NCBI RefSeq assembly: GCF_950005125.1
Contig: NC_080098.1
Location: 34,909,679-34,973,678 of the forward strand
DNA: 64,000 bases
DNA from: Chionomys nivalis
Taxonomy: Eukaryota > Chordata > Mammalia > Rodentia > Cricetidae
Reading direction: 5' to 3'
A program made the translations under genes and the position numbers. Positions within the stretch are counted from its first letter, which is position 1, and every line of letters starts with the position of its first letter. Shown here in pieces: positions 10,804 to 22,400 of this stretch. The notes below the pieces were generated by a model that worked only from the letters and a program-made list of their open reading frames with translations, was not told the origin of the DNA and ran no database searches.

Positions 10804-13800
10804 CTCCTCCATTTCAAGAGCAGTCAATTATAACTTAAGAATCAGGAAGAAAATATACATCTACATCATCTGAGGGGGATCTTCTCGCAGTCACAATGTC
10901 AGGCGTTGGCAGCCTGTGCTGAGGGTGCCACATGCGTCAGCTCGTCACCAGCACACTAGGTGGTAAGTACAATTATTTCCTAAAGCATAAAAACAGATGA
11001 GTTGAGACTCAGCCAAAGTCACAACTCATGGCTGTGGAGCCTGAAAGTGCCACCAGAACCATCAGCTCCAGAGCCCCTACTGACGATAATGAGGGCCATT
11101 TGTGTCATTTCTGTAAAGGCCTATTACCATTCAAAGTATAGGAACCTTGGCATTCTTTGATTTGTATTGAGCCATAAGCTTTATAAAAAACCTTATTGTT
11201 TTATTTAACTTTCTGAATAGGAATAGGTGGTACATTCATATGGTTAAAAAATACATTTTATACCAAAAATACAGTGCTACAGTGCACACAGATGCCTTCT
11301 TCCCTAGGCTTTGTGTATTTCCATCCATACCTTTTTTTTTTTTTAAAAAAAATAGCCAACATATATAAATAGAAAGCCTTATTTCTCTCTATCCGGAAGT
11401 GACATCACATACACACCATTTGCTTTTTATCACCTGATATTGCAGTGGCCACACGGCACAGACACCTTTTCACTTTAGTGGTTGCTGGGCATCCTTACCA
11501 TGGCTGTGTCATTATTTAGTTGAACAGTACCATTCTTGGGCATTGTCCACATGTCATGTCACGTTTGTACGTGCATCGCTATGGTAAGTATTGAAAAATG
11601 AAAGACTACACACATGTTGCGTTGTGAAAGGCACCGACAGAGTCTGCCCTCCAGAGGCTGGTTATGTTCACACGCCACCTACAGTCTGACAGTGCTGCTC
11701 ACCCACAACATCCCTGTCAGAGACACTGTGGTCTGCCAAACTATATAAAATGAACAACTTTTAATAGATGAAGGCATCTCCTGGCTCTGCTTACTGATCT
11801 TTGTCCATTTTGACCACATGATTATAAGAACCTCACCTGTTAGTATTGGTCCTTCAAGTGTGATGAGCGGCTTAGTCTTCTAGTTTATTTGGCTTTGTTT
11901 GTTCTGATGGTTTTCCCATGCTGTTTTCTAGTCGGATTTACTGGTTCTTTGGTAGCTTCTATATTAACTCACAGAATAGCTTCCCCACTTCTGACCAAGA
12001 CAGCAATCCACTGGTATTTTTTTTTTCTGAAGTGTTTATGGTTTTGCTTTATTCTTCTAACTTAGCCTCAACACTGGAAAGACCCTTTTAGATTTTAACT
12101 ACCAGGAGAATTTGAGCACTCTTACTAAATGGAGCGATTCATAGAGGTCTGACACAGCACCCATGAAGTCAGAGTTCACCTGGTAAGTAAGACAAAGTCT
12201 CCAAGAATGATTTGGGACTTACCTTCATATAGTAAGACAAAACAACAAAAAAAATTCCCTCCTCCATTTATTTGTTAAAAAAAAATGGGTATCTGTTAAA
12301 GACTCATAGCTGGGGGAGCCCTTCAGTGAGTACTAAGCTTGGTAAAAGTGCTCTGAAAAGAACGGGATTTGACTCTCGAGGGGTCTGGGAATGTAGCAAT
12401 GAGCGAAACAAACACTCCTGCCACCACACAGCTCAGCTTTCACAGCCCGACCAGATTCCATTCCATTTACAGTAAGACCACACCTTAAGAAAATGCCACT
12501 GAGGCCACGTGCCACCTAAAAGGTTCCCAACAGTCCAGGTAGCCTCCTGATGCTGTCAGAACACTGACTGGGGGAAGCGATTTGACAGCTACCAGTCAGG
12601 GCCTCATCAAACCACATAGGCCAACCTGCCTGGGATGTACCTACAGCTGGGCAAAGACTTTGACAGGCCTCTGCCCTGTAGACTTGAAGCCTGGAGGGGG
12701 CTGGTGAGTTTATTTATAGAGAACTTCAGGAAGGATGCTTAGCTCCACAGACACAGCAGCCCTGGGAAAGCACTATTTATCTGAATGCAAGCACCCTTTT
12801 ATGCTTAGTTAGGGTCTTGAATAAACATCATGACTGGGAAATACTAGTGGGTGTCAGAAACCATGGGTAACAGTTACATGAACAAGGGTTGGTAGAAAGG
12901 GAAGAATTTTGAGGCTCATATAAGCCAAATAAAGTGGGCCTCTAAACTCCAGTTCTAACTGGGCTAAAGTGCAGGGACAAACGGTCTGTTGAAAGCATAG
13001 AAAGTCAGAATTTCAGGTGTTAACCAGATGAGACTTAGGGAAAAGAAGCCACCGGTGAGGTATCTACATCAGAAAACGGAGCAGGGGCAGATGAAGGTTT
13101 GGAGAAGGCAACTGTGGATATCCGTAGGAGCTGCCAAGACCCTACATTTGGATCCAAGGAGCACAAGCCTGGACTGCATGAGTCCATGCTAAACATAGTA
13201 CCTACCCAGGGCAAGGACGAGGTAAAGGTATTGGGAGTCCAATAGTTTGGGACATAGGGATGGCTATGGCAAGTACCAGGCATTTTGTTCTTTGGGAGAG
13301 GGGCCTTCACGTCCCTACCAGGAGATAAGAGGAAGTTAATGTGTGATCCTCTTTGTGCTGTCTCAGGTCCAAAACTCATGACAACTGCAGTCAGTCCAGC
13401 CCAGTACAGCAGAGACACCCAGTGGACACTGAATTACACAGCTGGTCTTCACAGTCCCATTTTAAAAGTTTTCTCACTTTGTCTTATTGGTTTAGTCTTT
13501 GCTGAGAGCGGACTCGAGCCTGTTCCGTTCAGTAGCTCCCATCTGGTCCCATCAGTTGTGGATAGCTCACACTGGAAAAAAAGGAATGGACATTGGTGCA
13601 TTTCTGCACCAGTCTGCTAGATCTCTGACCGAAAAACGTGAGAGGATTCTTTTTCTAAAATAGTTGTCTTCACTTGTAAATTTGGTAAGTTATTTGTAAC
13701 CTTGTAGAACAAACAAGGATGGGATGTATGTAGCTCAGTGGCAAAGCACTTGCTTAGCGGGTGTAAGGCCTGATTTGACGGCCACTGCAAATACACATGC

Positions 13801-15559
13801 ATATGGGTACAAAACGTTCTAGTAATACATAATACACTACGCAGATCCGAGTGAAATTCTCATAGTGCTTCTCAAGCGCCCACAGTAACTAACGCTGCTT
13901 TTGTTCTTCATAGGGGTGACATGTTGGTTCAATACTATTGTTCACAAAAAGCAGTTGAGAGTTTGGGAGGCACTAAGGTTTGCTCAATCTATGCAGATAA
14001 ACATAGGACCAGAACAGCTATTATGTGTCTGACACAGTCAAGACAGAGTTGACAGTGGTAGAGCATTGGCCATATCTGAGTAAGGCCCTGGATTCCATCC
14101 TTGCTGCAGCCACAAGGAAAACAATGTGACCTGGATGTATGCTGTACTAACTTGTAGCTCACAACTCCTACCACTTGGCTGTTAACCGTCTAATGGAATA
14201 TATGCCAGACAATGACAGCTATGAACATAGCTTGGCCAGATCCTTAGCTCTGTGGGCAAATGACTTTCCCAGCAGTCCAAGTCGTGTGTGTCCTGTTCTT
14301 GTTACGGCAGACCTCAGTGCTGGTACGACATTTTTGGTGGGATTCCCTCTGTCCCGTGTACCTGTTCATCTCAGAGTACTGCTATAGCTCAGGCTGGACT
14401 CAAACTTGACCTAGTGCTGAGACTCCAAGCATAATACCCGGCTTGACCCTGTGCAGCACTTCAAGCTGTAATATTACCAGGATTTTAATTTCATGGTGGT
14501 GTAAACATGAACTTTTTTTTCCCCAGGTTTAATCTAACACATTAGGAGCAGTTTTGTTCCTCTTTCCCTACATGGGATCCATGGCCACCGTGTTTATACT
14601 CCAGCCTGTGGGGACAGCCTTTAAGAGTAAATAGTCTTTTTAAACAATGGTGAGTTTCCATAGACATATCATTTTGTCCTTTCCAATAAAAAAAAATAGC
14701 TGGCATGAAATGCTGACAGCATTATTGTAAAAGTGGATCATAGCTTGGTTAATGCTGGGTGCCTTGTCTTCTCCCTGACAAACTGTAAAGTGTGCATGTG
14801 CTATAAAATGAGTGCATACAGAACTATCTCGATGCTGCTGTGCTCTTCAGAAAGTCCTGCCCTCGGCTGCTGCTGGAGACGACACAGGCACTGGCTGCAA
14901 CAGTGAACACTTGCAGGTACAGTGACAGGTAAGCTGTCTTATACACTGTTATTGTAAACTACTGAGTCAGGCCTCCATGTGCAGTTCACCCTGGCAAATA
15001 AGCATTGAGAATGGCTTATCACCCAGATGTTTGCTCATGCTCGAAAGTGAAGATGTGGTGAGGGGCTGTGTAGGTCTTCAACATGGTGTTCTATCCAGTC
15101 ACGACCCATTTGAAACCAACTTTAAATACATCTAAATAGGAGGGAGTGGGTTTGTCCCTGTTAAATCCCCGAACTCTAGGACAGCAGGAGAGATGTGTGA
15201 AGTGGGCTAGAGCCTATGAGCGAGACTAGTCTTCCGGCCCTGGTGACCAGATGATGCAGTTTGTGAGAAGCCAGAGCATCGAGCCTCTGGGATTGCCATT
15301 TTGGTTCTAGGGTACACCCAGGGGAGCCCTGAGATAGCACATGGGAACATTGTCTGGGAACACTATCTGGCTGAGACAGGGGTCCTGCTACCACATAGGC
15401 AGAACCCACTTTTTCACACCCGTAGCTTTCAACAGACGGCCAGAGAACTGTTTAAAAATCACAGGCAGTGAGCACCATGTCAGGCTCATACAATAACAGG
15501 CATGGTTTACAGAAAAGCTGTCAGGAGTCCACAGTCCTTTAGCTTGAGGGCCAAAAATG
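10804..15559. other. Tail-to-tail gap between ERO1B and Gpr137b
   Basis: About 4.8 kb lie between the predicted 3' ends. ID-like fragments are visible near 13733-13790 ('gtagctcagtggcaaagcac') and 14045-14100. No exon, tRNA or conserved reading frame is recognised; the open frames of up to 127 codons around 13,035-13,620 overlap each other on both strands and look like chance. Confidence 0.6.
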
Positions 15560-16367
15560 TTTATTGTTAACACTCTGTGGGAAGCCTGTGGCTTACTGTT
15601 GGCTATAGCGAGCACTGGCTGAGTCAGGAGGAAGGCAAGAGTGCCTTCCCTGAGGTAGTGAGTATTCAGTTAAACTGGGCTGAAGAAAACTACAAAGTGG
15701 CTACCCACACGGCCGAGGCAGCCGACTAGTGTTGGCGAGTGCATCTCGACAGCTTCTGTTTGTTCCTGGAGTGCGTACAGTAGTGCCATCAGTGAAGAAG
15801 CACCAGGCTGTGGGCAGGGTTCAGGAGACACTGCTGCTGTGGAGCCTGTTACTACAGACCACGGTCCTCTGCTTCCCTAGACTTTCAACACTGGAGTGGC
15901 AGTTACAGGCGTCACAATCACTGGGACCTTCAATGACCTTCAGACGGAAGGATCTTATAACTGTTAGACCACGTATTCTATACGTTTTAAAGTGAATTAT
16001 GCATGAAAATCTGTGCAAACTACAACATACATTGCAATAACAATCAAGGAAAAAACCTAGTATACTTTAGCATTAGTATTTAAGTTATATAAAATACATC
16101 TTTATAAAAGTACAGAATCTCTTTTAAAAGTTTAAATTATACCCACTGAAATAGCCAGGCTCTCTGCTAGTTCTAAAGTTAAGAGTTTATCATCACTCCG
16201 AATTATTGCTTAGTCCTATCTAGCCTTGAGAAAGCTATTGCAAAAAAACAAAACAAAACTGGAGTCCTGTTTCATAAGGAAAAGTGCCCTAAAAACTCAG
16301 CAGTCATCCAGTCTGTCTGGCTGAAGGTTTCTGACAGAGGACTCTTGCACAGGACTGTCAGCCGGTA
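15560..16367 (-). other. Gpr137b: Gpr137b 3' UTR (predicted)
   Basis: The stretch between the stop and the first AATAAA on the - strand (TTTATT at 15560-15565 on +) is free of SINEs. An 0.8 kb 3' UTR is reasonable, but a later signal at 12709-12714 (also TTTATT on +) could be used instead. Confidence 0.45.
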
Positions 16368-16479
16368 CTACCCTTGGCTGGCTTTGTCTGGATCCAAAGT
16401 GGAGTCTTGCTGCAGAGTTCCTGCTTGGGCCAGGGAGCTGTTACTTTGTTGTCCCCAATCATAGTAGTCTGGAGCAAAA
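16368..16479 (-). CDS. Gpr137b: Gpr137b exon 7 (C-terminus)
   Basis: The T at 16479 completes the serine codon begun in exon 6. The exon then encodes FAPDYYDWGQQSNSSLAQAG and TLQQDSTLDPDKASQG, ending in TAG at 16370-16368. The match to the known GPR137B tail (FAPDYYDWGQQ…LDPDKPS) is clear. The acceptor is tttaaag, with A instead of a pyrimidine before AG, which is unusually weak. Confidence 0.95.
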
Positions 16480-19400
16480 CTTTAAACAAACAAACAAAAC
16501 CAGTTCAGTGGCTTGACATTAGCAACAGACCCGAGTTCTTCACGAGGTGTCTTGAAGTCCATTTTTCCAACCAACAGCTACACACAGCTCTGGCAGCCGA
16601 TGTTCAAGTCTACTGGACTCTGCAGTGCTCAGAACTTGAACTACTAGAACCTAAAACTAGCCACTGTTGAGAACATAGTTTTAGCAAAAAAAATTGTGTC
16701 TGAACCCTAAGGTGGCATTATAGTGCACTACCCGTACATTTTGGACAGACAACTTCTAAGTCTCAAGTTCCTCATCTGTGGGACAGGGGTGACATTAGTA
16801 ACTGTTGTCAGGGCTGAGTGGACACCTGCAACAGTTCTCACTAGAACTCAGGGGAAAATGAAAACAGTATTCTATCATGGAATATGGTCTTTTCTTTCTC
16901 TGTGTACATGGTGAGTACTCTCCTCTCTGTTCTTGTGAACTTCTGGCAAGAAAAAGTTAGGGATGCTCCAGCAGGGTAACTAGGTAAGAGAACAACAGTT
17001 TTAGGCAGAAGTGGAGCCCAAACTCTGGGAGGGTAACTTTTGCCCTTGAGAAATCTTTGCACATTGGCTTGCTTCCAAAGACTGTACTCTACACACGGCT
17101 GCTCTTTGCTTTCCCTTAACTGCTACCTTGCTTTTAATTTTTATATGATCGTGGATCCCTACCCAGGGAGACAGGAATGTGTTCTGTTTCAGCTTTGTAT
17201 CCCAAACCAAGGTCCTCTCAGAGCCCTCTCCTCATTCCCAAGGACTTTCTCTGTTATACAGAGAGCAAAGCAAGCACCACGTTCTGAGCACTGGGCAGAT
17301 AGTGCACAAGGTGAGGAGGAACCGAAGCCATGAGGGCTGCTCCTGGCCCTGGCGGGCAGGAACTGAAACCATGAGGGCTGCTCCTGGCCGGCAGGTGCTT
17401 CCCATTCTCCCTTTCCTAGCTGTTATCCAGACTGGAACTAGTTGAAGGCAGCCAGGTACAGCTTGTTTACTGCTCTGAGCATACACACCACTGTGAATGC
17501 TAACGTGTAAGCGTCCACCCCAAAACAGACTGAGCCCAGTCTGCTAGTGAGTTTTCAAGAAAGGGAGGCAGTTTCCATGTGCTCTGAAAGAGTGTGCTCC
17601 AGGGCCAGCCACGCTGCTTACCCAGCAAAGGGACTCCCACAGACAGGTCTTAAACCATGAGAGCTCAATTATACTGGCCAATCATAGGGTTGTAGCAAAC
17701 ACTGAATGAGGCGCTATTTGTGAATATCTTACTAAACTGTTTAAGAATGGCAAATTTCAAAATTTTGGTTCTTAAAATATATTTATATTTACTCTAGTGA
17801 TTATTGTTCGTGTATTCTCTGGCTCTAGAAGAGGATCAGAGATGTCTGCCTGAATGTCCCAGTTCACATTCCACTGAGTGATTCGAGCAGCAAATGCCCT
17901 GGCGCTCTCTGGGGAGGCTCGGAGGAGTCCTCTAAGTAAAGGTTGATTTCTTTACAATCAGCACAGCTATCAAGCATTCCATGGAATACTGAGTAGGAAG
18001 AATGCTGGGGGAGGGGATACTCTAAAGACCGTTGGTTTTCTCTCACCCCTGGCTACGTCCCATGCAGGGCAGTTCTGTCAGGGGCAGTCTGTCTCCACCA
18101 GAAGCAGGCTCTTACCTTCCCTGAAGTCCCTGAGGAGCAATGTTCCAGGCAAGATCATCATCACTGTCGTATCTTCGGGGGTTGTCAAAGAAGTAAGACC
18201 TGGGGCTGAATCCATGGCTGGGGACCATCCCAGGGCTGGTCTGGAAGAAGACGTTATCATTTAGCATCCACAACAGCCTACTAGCATGAGGAAGGAGTGC
18301 CGCCATTGGCTAGAGTTTTTAATGTGCCTATTTTCTCTTTTCCTTCTTGTCAAGACAGGGACTCATGAATCCCAGGCTTGCCTCAACTTCAGTAGCCAAA
18401 GATGACCTTCAATTGTTGATTTTCCTCCCTTTACCTCTCAGGTGCTCGGGATTGAACCTAAGGTTCTCTGCATGCTAGGCAAACATTTTGCCAATTGAGC
18501 TACCATCCCCAGTCCCCAAAATACATCATGGAGGAGGGAGGGACTGCTTTCTTTAAGGATCTATAGGCAGTTTGTAAAAGGACCAGAAAGCAGGAAGAGG
18601 ACAGACTAGTTGGTGAGACAAAGGAGATCAGGAGCAGGGGTAACAGGGAGAGAAGAGGGGCAAAAACATCACAATGGCGTTCTTAGTTCCAACGGTGAAT
18701 TACTGTTCATAGGATTACATATCCTCACAGATACGTCCAGATAGCCAGGCATGGCCGTTCACTCACAATCCCAGCACTTGGGAGGCTGGGGCAAGAGGTT
18801 CTGTCTCAAGGTCTGCCTGTATTCTACAGCAGGACTGTCTCGAAACGACAAAGAGTTCCCCAAACTGAAGCAGACAGTCCATGTGGAGACACACCTGTAT
18901 AATCACATGGGCTCTCGGGGTCCCTCCTCGATCTTTCATTCTTTTGCCCCAAACTGACTCCTCAAAAAAATGCACATGGGCATTGCTGGAGTCCATCCTG
19001 GCAGGGAAGGCCTAGAGCCTGGCTGGACTCCATCTCCCTCTTACCTTGGTCTGTTTCCTGTGCCTGGCTCAGCAGTGACCACCCAGAGGTATGGACCAGG
19101 AGCTGTGTTGTGTCTATGTGCATCATTCTGTGACGCCATCGCTCATGACGCCCCTCCCCCCAAGCGTATGACTCAGGAAGACAAAGCTGTACCCCAGTTT
19201 GTACAGTGCGGCAAGGCTTCCAGGGGATTCTGAACTTGACTTGGTTTTCTCTTCTAGAGGGTTGGCTCAGCAGATGTGGCCAAACACAAGTGGGTGACTT
19301 TAGTAAGGTCACTGATGCCACTGCCTTGCTCTCCCACTCCCTGATGAGCTGCTATCACTCTGGGATAAAGTGAGTCTCCAAACAGTCTTTTTCAGACAAA

Positions 19401-22400
19401 GTAAAGTATCATGTAGCTCAGGCTGGCCTTGAACTAACTACGTAGCCAAATATGACTGAAACTCTGATCCTCATGCTTCTATCTCCCCGGTGCTAGGATT
19501 ACATGCCTGGTTTATGTGGTATTACGGGTGAAACCCAAGGCTTCATGCATGTCAGGCAAGTACTGGGGGGACAGTGAACACTGTGTGGCATTAGGAATCA
19601 TTAGTCTGCTCTTGAAAACCCTTCAGTGTATGATAACCACCTCTGATCACCCTCTGCTTAAGGTCCAAGATTCTGACTAGTTCCTGAGCCATGAGACGTA
19701 CCTTAATTTTCATTTCTTTTATAAAATAAAGAAAATGCGTTTGGGGGTTTAGCTTTAAGAGAAAGAAGATCCTACTCGAAAGAGTCGTGGAGAGCCTACC
19801 TCACAATGGTCACTTTTCACCGAAAAACTAGGAGGGAAATTCTACTTGCTGGTTTCAAGAGGATTAAGGGTGCTGGGGTGCCAGGAAACAGAGACTGAGT
19901 ACTTACAAGGTCCTTCGTGGGGCTTCTGACTCGGAAGAAGTAGACCACCAAGGTGGTGGGTAGGAGCTCCCACACGAAAAGCACCACGCCGAACACTACA
20001 TAGCCGGCATCACCCAGCTGGCTCTTCAGGTCTGCCTGTTCCAGAGTGGGGAAAATGAAGTCAGGAGACCTCAGGCAACCAGTGGTGGAGGACACAGCAG
20101 AGATCACCCCTAGGTACAGTGATATGCCCCTCCTAAAGCCTGCACTTTGAAACCTGGTCTCAGTGATGGGGACAGGGGAGATCATTTAGATGGCTATTTA
20201 TGACTGGCCACTCTTACTTTTGCAGCTCAGGGGATGAACCCAGAGCCCACACCCAGCCCAGACTTCTCCTAAAGGAGAGTAGCTTGTCTGTCCAGATTCA
20301 TCTTCACAATAGCCACGCCCTGTTCTCCACAAGCGCTGACCACAGGCAAGCAATTTGTCCAAGAAAAGTCCCCTGAGCAAGGAGTTGCCCAAGGGGAGGG
20401 CCACGGGGGCTTCATGGAGGGGAAGGTCTTAGAGAGGAACCGACTGTGGCAGCTTCTCAGCCCGTTACTGGGAAGAGAACACTGAGCCACAGCCTGGTCC
20501 TCAAGCCTTCTGCACATCATGCTGAAGGCTGCCTCACTCCTCCCCAGGGAGATGGCACTCATGTCTCCTACGTCTCCTCCCATTCCCCAAGGAGGTGCAG
20601 GTACTTGAAACCACCAAAACCATCGCACCCAAACATAGAGGTTTTAAGCTCTTGGCTGAAAGAAAAACGGAAGTAACTTGTTAAAACCAAATCTGTTGCT
20701 TCAGTTTGGGAAGAGGAAAAGGTCAAGTGGGCAGTAGTGACGGTTTGAATGGTGTGCACCAGCTCTACTTGTCTGCTCTTGAAAACCCTTATGTGAATGA
20801 CAAACTCCTCTGGAATCCACCACTGCTTAAGGTCTACGATTCTCATGTCTGGTTTTCCTTAAACGGCACGTGGACCTGAGCATCCTTGCCCAGCTTTCTC
20901 CCTGCTGCACCTGTGGGACAGGGTTGGCCAGGGTTGCTAGGTTACAGCCATGGTTTCATCTTTTCCAGGGATAGTATGTGTATAGCCATTGTGGATTTAG
21001 CTCACTGAAGTCATTTTATTTTTATCTCACGGTCTTAAATCAGCTCCAGCTGTGAGCACTGCTGGCATCTCATACCTGGACTTACACACTTTTGGGTATC
21101 TGCTGCTTTTCCAGATAACACTAAGGAGTATTGCAAAGCAATCCAACAGAGTCCTACTAGAGGGGTTCCTTTCTCTACCACAGAGGTTCATCTGTGTCTG
21201 CACATCAGTGGGCCATCAACTCCCACAGGGCAGGACTGGACAATAGCAGAAACGGGGAGTCTGGCTTTCCAGCAGGCAGCACTCACTGTTTCCTACTAAC
21301 CTGGTCCCCACTGAGGCAGCACCTTGTCATGCCCCCACTGACCTGGTCTGATACATTGTACCAGTCATAATCAAAGGAGTGGACATTCTTGATCTGAGAA
21401 AACGACAAGATGAACAGATTGTAGCAGGCCCGGGAGGTGTAGAGCAAGATGACAGTGACGCCGACGGCAGTCACCTGACACACTGATGAGCCCTGGAAGA
21501 CAAAGCCAACAGGAGTGGGCCACTGAGATGCATCAGCCCGTCCCTGGTGTCACCCAGAGCTGCAAGAGCACCCCACCCCAGGCCCTGCTGCATCTGCACC
21601 CCTTCCTCTCAGATTTCTATTCCCTTCATCTAAAACATGGGACTGGGACAATGCCACTAAGAGGGTCAACTGTGGGCCTCTTGCTGCGTGTGTCTCTTGG
21701 GTCACACTCTCCCCTGTGCTTGAGAAAGGGTCCCACTGCACCTGGAGCTTGCTGGTCCTCCTGCCCCCTCTGCTGAGCACTGCGAGCGCATGCTGCTGCG
21801 CTCCACATTTAATGTGGCTTCTGGGGGAGTCGGAGTCAGGTCCTTACGCTTCACTGGCTGGGGCATCAGCCCAGCCCCCAAGGCCTTAATCTTAAGAGCC
21901 AGAGTGTCACAAAGCTCATGGGATTCCTTAAGTCCCATGGTTCAGTGACAAGATCCTGGCTGACTGCCTGGCACAGCCCGCAAGCCCCGGTCAGGATGCA
22001 CATGGCCTTGTTCAAGGCCTAGAACCTTCAAGGCTGGGAGCACAGGGGTCCTGCTCGGCCTCTGGGATGGGGTCACGGGTTGTCTGTGACTTATTCCTCT
22101 TTATGAAGCTTTATCAGGTTCTGCCTCAGTTAAAGGACCACAGGAAAGCAGAACTGACTGCGTCCTGCACTGAAGAAGAATCATTAAATCAAAGGACCAT
22201 TCATCTGTCACAGGGGTCAGCTAATATCTGACATCCACCGTTTAAGCCTCCCTTTAAAAAACAGCTTTTTTTCAAAATTTTATGCACAACTCATGTATTA
22301 GAAGTAAGATAATAAACTTGATGGCAAAAATTAAATGTAAAATGGCCCAGCTAATGGAGGATTTTTGAGTCCAGCTGAACCACGGGGTGCCCTGTGAGGG

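Larger units (their letters stand above)
18241..19906 (-). other. Gpr137b intron 5
   Basis: This 1.67 kb intron contains a B4-type SINE (18340-18515, reverse), two B1-like fragments (18743-18855 and 19395-19515) and one half of an 85-base repeated segment (about 19608-19692) whose partner lies in intron 4. Confidence 0.8.
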
